NCBI GenBank assembly: GCA_009733775.1
Contig: WOGZ01000032.1
Location: 62,001-126,000 of the forward strand
Source of the DNA: Alectoria sarmentosa
Lineage: Eukaryota; Ascomycota; Lecanoromycetes; Lecanorales; Parmeliaceae
Length of the DNA: 64,000 nucleotides
Direction of reading: 5' to 3'
Part shown: in pieces, positions 54,938-64,000 of the stretch
How positions within the stretch are numbered: position 1 is the first letter of the stretch
How the letters are laid out: each line of letters opens with the position of its first letter
The notes under the pieces: model-generated
Seen by the model: only the letters and a program-made list of their open reading frames with translations
Database searches by the model: none
Told to the model about the DNA's origin: nothing
Translations under genes and position numbers: made by a program

Positions 54938-55650
54938 GGTTAATGAGATGCTGTGTATTATGAAATTGACTGAAATGAAAGTTCTGTTAAGGACAGTGGG
55001 AAAAATATCGAGGAAAATTCCTTAAAGACAGTGAGTGTGAAGAGTGTAAGATTTCGAAGAATTTGGACAGGGTCGAAGGGAAGGATATGAACATGGTTAA
55101 TGAGGGTGAGATGGAAGAGGTTCAGGTTGTAGGTATCTGAATGAAACAAAGAACGCACGTGTCAGTTTTTAGACTCGAAGGCTGGGTCGAGGTCATTGGG
55201 ACAAAGAGTAGATACAGCACTGTCAAAGAGAAGAGGCGTACACCTTCATTACTAAGACAACAAAACGACAGGGAAAGTCATTGACTGGCCACTAGAGGGC
55301 GATCGCATCTTGATCATTAAGACTATGAAGACCTAAGTCGAGGCAACAATTGAGCGTACCATTGGTGCTTGTCCTTCGCGCCAAGATCGAACCACTATTT
55401 ATAGCGGATGTTTCCTTGTCGTACAATCTTGTTGCCGCGAGCGCTGGCACAGGAGGCTTTGGCACAATGAACATTGTAGGTGGCCACGGACAAGGCCATG
55501 AATGGTGCCTCACGAAACAACGAAGATCTTTCGGATGTGGCAAAAAGCGGAGATGTCAATCTCAAGAACGTTTCGTACGTTATTTTCTCATTTTTTGAGA
55601 GCTTGCCTGGAGTTGACTGCCTTGAATGGACGATGGCGGGCATATGGAGA
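54938..55650. other. Intergenic, upstream of the Crh gene
   Basis: This is the promoter side of the Crh gene and the 3' side of SF3A3. No gene or repeat is supported. Confidence 0.45.
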
Positions 55651-57288
55651 TCATAAAAGGCCTTGTTTTTGGAGACTGTAAACCACATCAGCATCCGTCT
55701 TTACCGTATCCATTAGCATTGAGGTTGAATGCACTTACTCATAGTAGACTTTCTCAGGCATGACGTTACCGTCAGCGTCTTCCATCTGCACGACGTTCTC
55801 CCCCCCACTCTTTTCCTTCTTTTTGTCCCGCTGTATCTTATCCCACAGCTTCAACGCATCCTCGATCCCTGTAATCTCCCTAAATAGCGTCGTATTTGTG
55901 ATTCCCAAACACTTCAATCCATAAATATGTCTCGCTTCGTTGAAATGCTTATCAAATGCCCTCCGCCCCATATACACAAAGTTTCCACATATTTCACAAG
56001 GGAACTCCACTCCTAAGCCATGTAACTTGTAGAGCCAATAAGGTATGGGCTTACCATCCCAAGCTAAAGGCAGCTTGAGAGGGTTGTAGATTTTCTCGTC
56101 ACCATCTGAGTCTGATTCGTCATCGCCGTTGCGCTGCGGTGCTTCAATGGACTCGGCGAAGAAGGCGTCAAGTTCCATCTGCCGTTCGCGCTCCGTCATG
56201 CCTTGCTTACGCTCAACATTCACGCGCGAGTCGGTACGGACAGTCTCCATTGTTGAGGCCAGCCTCTTTATGCGGTATTCACGTTCTGCAATTGCACGTT
56301 CTTTCAGTCGCTGGATAGTAGATCCTCGAGCGTTGACGTGGCCATTGTGAGCTTCTCCACTTGTACCGTTAGTTTCTCCCCGAGCTTGTCGTGCTTCAGC
56401 GTTTTTGATGTGCTTCTTGCCACTTAGATGGCTTTTGTAAACATTGTCATTCTTGAATTCCTTCTCGCAATCTGGGCACCAGACTCCCTCGCCTGTGCCT
56501 TCTGTCACGGGTGCTGCAGGTCCCGCTGGTTGCGCGTCTGGGCCCCAGCCAAGAACCGAGTCCTCCTCCCAGGCTTTTTCGAAGTCTTGATCAATCGAGG
56601 CAAATAGCTTGTCCAGGTCCTCCAACGGTCTTGTACGTCTCAGAAAGCTTTCTAAGTAATCTGCTATTCGTCCCACATAATTGAAGTATTGATCCGTACT
56701 CTTTTCAGCACGTTTCATTGCGATATATTGTGGTCCAAAATTGTCGAAGATCTGCAGGTATTGTAGGTAAGACACGCGCTTGGACTGGATGTTCAGGTAC
56801 TCCTCGTGTAACATTGTCAGATCTAAGAATCGGCCGAACGCTTCTTCGCCTGTGAACATGTTGTCCACTTCCATTGTAGCTGACTCCCCTTCACCTGGTG
56901 CCTTCCTCTTGTAAGCTCTCTCTAGATTCTCTACTGGCTGATTTGGATATCGTCGGTGATGCTCCCTAATCTCGGTCATCTGTTTGTAGAACTCATCGAA
57001 AGGGTCTCCTGTAGATATTGACTGTATCTCCTTGGAACGTAGGCCTTCCGTGTCGTTGTAGATGTCGAGGAGTCTTTTTGATTGGTCTTGGATGCGATTG
57101 AGAAAGCCGGAAATTTGATGGTCTCGATTTAGTCGGTCACGGATCTGAAAAACACTGAGCATTCTGCGAGATACATGTGAGCCAGCAGAGGCACATACAT
57201 ATCTAGGGTCTTCTGCAACTCGATCACTGATTCCTTGTTCGAGCCTCTCGAGGTCCTCGTGAAGGAACCTCTGTTCTTCGAGCAGCAT
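55651..57288 (-). CDS. SF3A3: Splicing factor 3A subunit 3 (SF3a60/Prp9)
   Basis: Three exons join in phase: 57288-57199, 57144-55739 and 55675-55651, giving 506 residues. The first intron is 54 nt (GTATGT ... TTTTCAG) and divisible by three, so it is invisible as a frame break; removing it joins AEDPRY directly to IRDRLNRDH as in the family. The last exon encodes only DLQKQGLL, the conserved terminus, after an intron starting GTAAGT. Landmarks are FYKQMTEIREHHRRYPNQ, the C2H2 finger CPDCEKEFKNDNVYKSHL, and the Prp9-type C-terminal zinc finger CEICGNFVYMGRRAFDKHF. The protein is part of U2 snRNP and acts in branch-site recognition in the nucleus. It is divergent from FAL1, 269 bp apart. Confidence 0.93.
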
Positions 57289-57557
57289 GGTGTAGAGGCG
57301 AATTAGTCAGTTGAGTTTGAGAATTTTGATCAAGTACAGAACTTGACCATGGGTGGGCTTTGCCTATTGTGAGCAGAGCTACGATTTACCTTACTCGTGC
57401 TCGAACAAAACTTGAGACTTAGAAAGTGGCCAATCAGAGCGCGGCAGCGGCGAAATCGCGGCTAAATTTCTCCAAAGTCCAAACTTCGCATCCCTCATCA
57501 TTTGCTCTACAGAAAGAGCGCTGTCTTATTTCAGAAAGCTCCCAAAATTCAGCAGTC
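57289..57557. promoter_or_regulatory. Shared divergent promoter of SF3A3 and FAL1
   Basis: Only 269 bp separate the two start codons, so both genes must be driven from this interval or from overlapping promoters. No specific factor site is assigned. Confidence 0.6.
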
Positions 57558-58907
57558 ATGGCTGGCATCGACAGAAACATGGAGGGTTCGCAATTTGCCC
57601 CTGAACTCCTACGAACCAAAGCTGACTTCGAATAGAGAAGATGGAGTTCGCAACGTCGAAAGAGGTCACTGTTGCGCCTACATTCGAGAACATGCAGCTC
57701 AAAGAAAATCTCTTACGTGGAATCTATGCCTATGGATACGAGTCTCCTTCAGCTGTCCAGTCACGAGCCATCGTTCAGATCTGCAAAGGACGAGACACCA
57801 TTGCCCAAGCGCAATCTGGCACTGGAAAGACGGCAACATTCTCCATCAGCTGCCTTCAAGTCATTGACACAGCTCTTAGAGAGACACAAGCTTTGGTCCT
57901 TTCTCCGACTCGAGAGTTGGCTACTCAGATCCAATCAGTGGTGATGGCCCTTGGGGACTATATGAATGTGCAATGCCATGCTTGCATTGGTGGGACAAAC
58001 GTTGGAGAAGATATTCGCAAGCTCGACTATGGCCAGCATATCGTCTCTGGCACACCAGGAAGAGTTGCAGACATGATCCGACGACGCAATTTGCGCACTC
58101 GTAACATCAAGATCCTCGTCCTGGATGAAGCAGATGAGCTGCTCAATCGTGGTTTCAGAGAGCAGATCTACGACGTCTACCGCTACCTTCCTCCTGCAAC
58201 CCAAGTCGTTGTCGTCTCTGCTACGCTCCCATACGACGTGCTCGATATGACCACCAAGTTCATGACAGACCCGGTCCGTATCTTGGTGAAACGTGATGAG
58301 TTGACACTCGAAGGCCTCAAGCAATACTTCATCGCCGTCGAAAAAGAGGAATGGAAGTTCGATACATTGTGCGATCTCTACGACACCCTGACAATTACTC
58401 AGGCCGTCATCTTCTGCAATACGCGTAGAAAGGTCGACTGGTTGACGGACAAGATGCGCGAAGCCAATTTTACCGTCTCGTCCATGCACGGCGAAATGCC
58501 TCAGAAGGAGAGGGATAGCATCATGCAGGACTTTCGTCAAGGTAACTCTCGTGTCCTTATATCGACGGATGTTTGGGCTCGTGGCATAGACGTTCAGCAA
58601 GTTTCCCTTGTTATCAACTACGATCTGCCCAGCAATCGTGAGAACTACATCCATAGGATTGGTCGAAGCGGACGATTTGGACGGAAGGGGGTTGCCATCA
58701 ACTTCGTTACGAGCGAAGACGTTCGTATCTTGCGTGATATTGAGTGTAAGCTTCAAGGTCAACTTGTCCACGACGAGTTTTACTGATCATGCCGCAGTAT
58801 ACTACTCCACTCAAATCGATGAGATGCCAATGAATGGTATGTTTCGAAGCTGCCCGAAAAGTGGCGTATGTGCTGACTTTCTGCCAGTCGCGGATCTTCT
58901 CACATAG
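57558..58907 (+). CDS. FAL1: DEAD-box RNA helicase FAL1/eIF4A-III
   Basis: Four exons join in phase: 57558-57585, 57636-58745, 58798-58836 and 58888-58907, giving 398 residues. Introns are 50, 52 and 51 nt with gctgac or similar branch points; the first has an unusual GTTCGC donor. The short first exon supplies [10 protein letters not shown], the last two supply [13 protein letters not shown] and VADLL, both matching the conserved family ends. All helicase motifs are present: [21 protein letters not shown], and [11 protein letters not shown]. Yeast Fal1 works in 18S rRNA maturation; in other eukaryotes this protein is the eIF4A-III core of the exon junction complex. Filamentous fungi may use it for both. 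Confidence 0.95.
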
Positions 58908-60106
58908 GTTTGAGCATTGCCTATATGGCATTTTTTAAATGTAACAGACTACAGAAATTGAATGGCGATATGCCAGTCAATAAGATAGTGCTTGGGCAGC
59001 AGCTCTCGCGAGCTTTGTGGGGCAAGAATGCGTGGAGGACAGGGGATTATGAACCAAAAGGCATGACTCAAAGAATTGTTGAATGAAGGGTTCACTAACT
59101 CTGTCTACCTAGTGCTTCAATCCAGTTATAAAAGGGATGAAGCTGTCTCGTTCTTGATAAAATCCCTTTTCGGTTTGATCCTGTTGTTTATGTAGTGAAA
59201 TAGGTAACCTCAAGTTGAAGCCATCTTCCATCTCGTTGTGAATCCAGCATGCCAAGCCCATGTAACCTACCATTCTGCACTATAACGGCATACGAGCCGC
59301 ATACCCTTTTCTCGGCCTTGTCATATTGTCAGGAGGAGTCTGTCGTGGATTCTGGTCTATGTGCCTTTGTGGGTGCCGTGGCAGTATCTGATGGGTTCTC
59401 TCTGGTCTATGGTTCTTGATGCCATGGCGTTTGGCTTGGCTTGGCTTGCCATATTGATCGAAGCTCGGTCATCGCCTCTTCACCTGTCCCGAGTCCTTTC
59501 GAAGACGCCGCGGCTCTCGATCAATACTCCCGATGTCCTTGGCACATCTTGAAAACCCGCCGTAAAACATCTCACTCTGAGTTTCATGAACAATCGAGTT
59601 TTCTCTTGCTCTAAAACCTCTCCGTTGCCAAAGCAATTCACTTTCGACGAGCTTGGCCTTACAGTCGTACCAGTCTGACTCCTCTCACTCCACAATCGAG
59701 AGCGTACCATCGACACCAACCAATTCACCTCCTCCAGCCGATGTTCTTAGCAAGCGTATCACTCTTGCATAGTGAATCAATCTTCTTATTGAGTGGATTA
59801 CCTACAAATTTTCCATCTTAATCCGGGTTAATAGGGCTTACCACCCTCCCTATCAACCGTTTCTTGATTTCGTCTTCAACACTTCACGACGACCGAAAAC
59901 CAATTTGCCACCTGGGGAACACATAAACACGGCTTGTTGCCCAAGGTCCTGTCCAAAATCTCATCCCACAGCCCCAACATCCATCACCGTTCTCCCTCAA
60001 ACATTCCCAAAATTCACGCTCAGATACTCATACATCCCTCGAACGTCTCTCCAAAACCCTCAACTACCCTCGAATCAACAAGCAACGGACGGCTCCATAC
60101 GACGAA
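58908..60106. other. Intergenic, upstream of the BTB gene
   Basis: No gene was found. The right part is likely the 5' UTR and promoter of the BTB gene. Confidence 0.45.
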
Positions 60107-61741
60107 ATGGTGTCTCCTTCGCGTTCTGAGCGTTCTGCAGCCCCCAAAAAGGCGGCATCACCCCCTTCTGTTGACAGCTCTTCGAAGCAGCCAGCCGCTT
60201 CAACTACTCCCGTCTTAGATCATCAGGTGGGCACTGCTGCCATGATGCCCCCCAACTTGAATACTACTGTCGAGGCATCTGGGGATGATCCCGGTCCATT
60301 GACACCTCCGGCATGCGTATTACCGGAGTACATTTTGAGCTCTGAGGATTACAACCGCGATGATTCGGACTCTGCCTACTCCAGCTTCTCGGCCACGCAC
60401 GCCCTCGTCAATGGTGGCAACGACATGGACTCTACCTCTTCATCTGTCCAAGCTACCAATAACAATGAAGTCCCTCTACGCCCAAAAGCTAAGGCATCAA
60501 AGAAGACACTCGGCAAGCGTGTCCGTGCCGACTCGAATGCCAGCTCGGCTAGTTCAACTGGAGCTGCTGTGAAGCCGGCCAAGAAACGAGTCCGTAGCAA
60601 CGCGTTGATGAGATCAGCACCTCGCGCAACCGCTGCGGTCACACCCGGCAGTCTGGCTGGCAACTCCGAGTTCATGTATGTTTGCACATCCTCCTCCCTA
60701 AGACATCAATAAAGACCCGAAGCTAAAGCGGGCACAGGAACTTCACCGCCACCATCTTCATCATCCAGCTCGGCCCAGATGGCCCACAATTCCACGCACA
60801 CGAGTCAGTCCTCAAGCGCTCGCCCAGGCTGGCCGAGGAGATCGACAGAGCCAAAGCCAACAAGCGTGCCACGAAGCAAAACACCCTCGCACTCATTACT
60901 CACGACGCCATTGCTTTCGAGCAGATGCTTCAATTCCTCTACAAGGACAAATTCTTGATGTCCAAGAACAAGAACACCGCTTTCGCACGCCTTGGAGAAC
61001 TCAAAGAACTCATGAGCCTGGCCAAACACTATGTCCTGCCCAGCTTGCAGAAGCAGGTCGTCAAGCTCTTCTCGAGCTCCAAGATCCTGGGTGAGGTTGC
61101 ACCCGGCGTCTTCTTCGATTGGGCTGAGGACATGTACCATGAGGAGCTTGACCATGACAATGGACCATTCAAGGTGTATTTTTCCAAGGTAGCGCCGATG
61201 CTTATGAAGGGTGCGAATGAGGCTACCATGAAAGATCTGGTTCGTATGATCAAGCAGGGAGGCGGGTTCGCCGAGCAGCTTTTCATTGCTGCTGCTACTG
61301 TAAGTTTCACTTCGATTGATATTTTTTTTGGTCCACATGTTGATTGGACAAGGCGTTGGACATGCAAATCGACCTTACCGCCGTCAAGAAAGAAGAGGCG
61401 AGGGAGAAATCTAGTCCCACTCGTTCTCGTACCGCCAAGGGCAAGGGCAAGGGCAAGGAGCTCATCCGCAAGATTGCCCATGAAGAAGCCTCGGATGCGC
61501 CTGAGGACGAACCCACGGACGATAACGAGCATATCTTTGTTACGTCTGGGCTCCTTACCGCTACGAAATGTCTGTCTTGTACTGATTTACCATGCAGTTG
61601 ATAGTTAGGCCTACTCCCTTCGGTCCACGAAATGGCAACATTGCTGGCTCACCACCATCCTCAGTCACCGCTTTCGGTTGGGAAGACCGTCCACATGCTC
61701 CTGTCACTTGGATCCTTGACACTAGCTTGCCAGCAACCTAG
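60107..61741 (+). CDS. BTB/POZ domain protein
   Basis: Four exons join in phase: 60107-60675, 60738-61299, 61353-61538 and 61598-61741, giving 486 residues. Donors are GTATGT, GTAAGT and a less usual GTTACG for the last intron, so the final exon (LIVRPTPFGPRNGN ... WILDTSLPAT) is slightly less certain. The N-terminal ~185 residues are Ser/Ala-rich and basic (PKKAASPPS, PAKKRVRSNAL), suited to nuclear import. The BTB fold starts at the exon junction (NFTATIFIIQLGPDGPQFHA) and continues HESVLKRSPRLAEEI, LQFLYKDKF and LAKHYVLPSLQKQVVKLF. A Lys/Glu-rich linker follows. BTB proteins of this layout are protein-interaction or cullin-3 adaptors; the partner is unknown. Confidence 0.82.
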
Positions 61742-62336
61742 GGCTTCACGACTCATATTTTTTCATTTTTGCAGCGGACGCAGTCCACTTCCTTCGCTGG
61801 CGATCGAGGCATTTCGACTGTTCGTATGTACCAAATCGCCACTCAGCTTTCCATTCTTTCGACTCCTCGAGGGGTCACGCATGCAATAGGTATCGTCTTC
61901 CAACGGCATCAGTACAGTATTAGACGTTCTTCTTTGGGCTTTCGACCAACGGTTGCAGCCTACTTTTCGGTCCTTCTTCATAGCAGTGGTGTATTTCTAC
62001 GACTCGTGAAAGCGGGATTCATGGCGGTAGCGAGGGTGTCTACCCAGAATTCGGTTTTTAGCATGCGTCTGTGTTTTCAAAACCAAAGAAAGGCCTGCAG
62101 GGCCTTCAAACAAGAGAAGGGTCATGAAGTCTAGGGTTTCGTACCTTAGATAGCTGAATCGTTCACTCTCACACATTAATTGAACGCCTTGGAAAGGATT
62201 TGTGTGACGTTGGGTATCTAAACATAAATGTATCATACCTTGGGACGACCATCGTATGCAACGCCTCGCTATGCAAGGTCTAGCATTCAAACGGTCCATC
62301 CAAACACCCTCCTTCCCGACCCCATACAGACTCACA
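61742..62336. other. Convergent 3' region
   Basis: This interval lies between the convergent BTB and Cut9 genes; no feature was found. Confidence 0.5.
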
Positions 62337-64000
62337 TCAATATTCTCCATCACTCAAAATCATCATGCTGTCCTCTTCGACCTCACTGGCCCTCTGCTTC
62401 CCTTTGTCTTTCCTCCTTGACTTCCTTCCCACGGGACCCTGCCTCCTACCCGCCAGGATCTTTTCAAACTCTTTATCCTCATCGTTCTCTGCCTCCATTG
62501 CACCACCCCATCCCTGTAAGCTAGCGTTCTCCTCCAGCGCCCTGCTTAGCAGATCCGTGGCGATCGGATCCTGCGGTCCCACAGCTAAAGCCTCATGGAG
62601 CGCACATACCGCTTCCCAGCTCCTTCCCATCTCTAGCAGCACGAGACCCTTGGCACAGAAGATACCTGTGTCCCGTCCGCCCTGGCGTAAGACCTCTTCG
62701 AATTCTTGCAATGCCAGAGCCCATTCTCGTTGCCGGCGGTATGCGTGGCCAAGATTTGCGCGGGTGGCGATCCACGCTCTAGGGTCGCTATCAATATCGG
62801 CGGCAATGGCGAGGGCACTGTTGAAGATGTTGATGGCTTCGGAGAGGTGGTCCAGGTGGTAGAAGACGACGCCAAGCTCATTGAGAAGCAGAGGATCAGT
62901 GCTACATAGGGCGTGAGCGGCGTTGAGAAACTCGTGGGCGAGTGTCATATTGTTGAGCTGTAGATTCTGCATGCCAAGGAAGAGCTGTGGGAGATGGGTT
63001 CCCTGGAACAAGCGGGCAGCGGTACTGTACGCGGAAATAGCTTGGTCATGTTCACCTTCTGCAGCGAAAGTGTGCGCGAATCCAATCCAGGCAGGACCGA
63101 AGTGTTGATCCATCATTGAGGCTTTAGAGAAAAAGCGTCGCGCTTCTGCTATTTGGGATATGCTGAGGTAGTAGACACCGACTGCTAGCCAGGTAGCGGG
63201 CTCTTCAGGATGGAGGTCGGCGAGGCGATGGGAAAGTAGGAAGAGAGTATTCGTTTGGGCGAGCTCGTGTAGGCAAGCTAGGTGGAGAGGGTAGATGGAG
63301 AAGTTGTATTCGTCGGTTTCCAGGATAGATGTTGTGAGGGCGAGGGCTTGCTTGAAGCGACACTGTGTGAAGAAGAGCTCGGCTTTGGACAGGAGGAGGT
63401 CTGGATTCGTGGCGAGGTTGTAATGAGTGGAGAGGGTCTCGGATGCGTGGTTGAATTCTGTGGGATTCTTGTATTTTGATAGGCGAGTGGTGTAGAGCAT
63501 TTTGGCGAACTGGGCGGTTTCTTGAGCAATTGAGTTGTCTTCGCCGGAAATGGAGTCAAAATCTAGGGAGTCGAGGAAAGTCCACTCCTCGTCTGGTGAC
63601 ATAAGGCAGTTCTTCATGAGCTGATCGAATGCTTCGAAGCATTGTACATCTATTCGAACAGCATCCTTGTAGCACTCTTTCGCGCGATCGAAGGCGTTCT
63701 GCTTTGCGAAACATGTTCCCCGTAGATAGCACATGCCTGCTTCGTACCTGATATCGGACGTATTCTCCCTATCCCTCTCCTCGCTCTTTTCTATCCTCTC
63801 AGGTTTTCCCGTTGCTTTTCCATACTTATTTCCAGGCCGTAGCGTCCCATTAGCATGATGTAGTTTCCGCCGTGCCTTACTTGGCGATAGGATAAGGTGG
63901 CTCGGATTCTTGTCGCCTAGTATTGAGAGAGCTTCCTCGTGTTTGCCTTGCCTGATCTTGCAATGGGCGGCCAAGTACCGGCATGCCGAGTTATGTTCCA
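62337..64000 (-). CDS. cut9: APC/C TPR subunit Cut9/Cdc16 (Apc6), 5' end beyond the window
   Basis: One open exon of at least 554 codons runs from the window edge to a TAA at 62337; the frame continues past 64000 (ACRYLAAHCKIRQGKHEEAL), so the N-terminus is missing. Successive tetratricopeptide repeats are plain: CYLRGTCFAKQNAFDRAKEC, LLSKAELFFTQCRFKQALAL, WLAVGVYYLSISQIAEARRF, WIGFAHTFAAEGEHDQAISA, LLNELGVVFYHLDHLSEAIN and NLGHAYRRQREWALALQEFE. Order and spacing match Cut9/Cdc16, the TPR scaffold of the anaphase-promoting complex that binds Apc8, Cdc26 and Cdc27. The C-terminus is a Lys/Arg then Glu/Asp tail (GRKSRRKDKGKQRA). Confidence 0.92.
   Translation of the reverse strand, partial: EHNSACRYLAAHCKIRQGKHEEALSILGDKNPSHLILSPSKARRKLHHANGTLRPGNKYGKATGKPERIEKSEERDRENTSDIRYEAGMCYLRGTCFAKQNAFDRAKECYKDAVRIDVQCFEAFDQLMKNCLMSPDEEWTFLDSLDFDSISGEDNSIAQETAQFAKMLYTTRLSKYKNPTEFNHASETLSTHYNLATNPDLLLSKAELFFTQCRFKQALALTTSILETDEYNFSIYPLHLACLHELAQTNTLFLLSHRLADLHPEEPATWLAVGVYYLSISQIAEARRFFSKASMMDQHFGPAWIGFAHTFAAEGEHDQAISAYSTAARLFQGTHLPQLFLGMQNLQLNNMTLAHEFLNAAHALCSTDPLLLNELGVVFYHLDHLSEAINIFNSALAIAADIDSDPRAWIATRANLGHAYRRQREWALALQEFEEVLRQGGRDTGIFCAKGLVLLEMGRSWEAVCALHEALAVGPQDPIATDLLSRALEENASLQGWGGAMEAENDEDKEFEKILAGRRQGPVGRKSRRKDKGKQRASEVEEDSMMILSDGEY

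Noticed and set aside
57935..58771. Long minus-strand open frame (278 codons)
   Set aside because: Antisense shadow of the FAL1 helicase exon.
1..64000. CRISPR arrays, rRNA or tRNA genes
   Set aside because: No regularly spaced repeats, rRNA signatures or convincing tRNA T-loop/acceptor pairs were seen by eye; a covariance-model scan would be needed to exclude tRNAs fully.

Overview
The window is nuclear DNA of a filamentous ascomycete (Pezizomycotina). The evidence is short introns of about 40-100 nt with GT..AG ends and gctgac/ctaac-type branch points, fungal-only families (DUF3431, a DUF7703-like seven-helix protein, a Crh-type GH16 enzyme with a GPI signal, Mid2-like and Apple-domain membrane proteins), and one very AT-rich block next to sequence of ordinary GC content. 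The block and the transition-biased repeats suggest RIP (repeat-induced point mutation). The class cannot be fixed from sequence alone; Dothideomycetes or Lecanoromycetes would fit.

Layout. 1-5480 is an AT-rich, gene-free block. 5.5-14 kb is gene-poor. It holds a broken SEN1-like helicase fragment, two small multi-exon orphan genes (8064-8719 and 10008-10625), a frameshifted small gene and a 761-bp element with 38-bp terminal inverted repeats (12478-13238). 14-32.4 kb carries mostly fast-evolving membrane and secreted proteins, a head-to-head pair of paralogues (27613-28482 and 29495-30511) and a secreted beta-propeller of the hetero-Diels-Alderase-like family. 32.4-35.7 kb has no intact gene but carries diverged repeats and a fragment of the 5-aminolevulinate synthase N-terminus. 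35.7-40.2 kb has a small secreted cysteine protein, a SnoaL/NTF2-like protein and an F-box-like gene with a frameshift.

From 40.5 kb on the genes are mostly conserved and intact: a ligase-IV-like ATP-dependent DNA ligase, a KEN-box nuclear-type protein, a conserved protein of unknown function, a Crh-type chitin-glucan transglycosylase, splicing factor SF3A3, the DEAD-box helicase FAL1/eIF4A-III, a BTB protein and the APC/C TPR subunit Cut9/Cdc16, which runs off the right edge.

How they relate. Fungal neighbours are usually not operons. The clearest functional pairing is SF3A3 and FAL1, divergent with 269 bp between start codons. Several small genes are visible only after splicing, so exon coordinates are given in each entry. 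Three otherwise gene-like stretches (11.3-11.7, 16.3-16.6 and 38.6-40.2 kb) are each interrupted by one frameshift at or beside a short homopolymer. This could be real decay or sequence error. I found no CRISPR array, no rRNA and no convincing tRNA.
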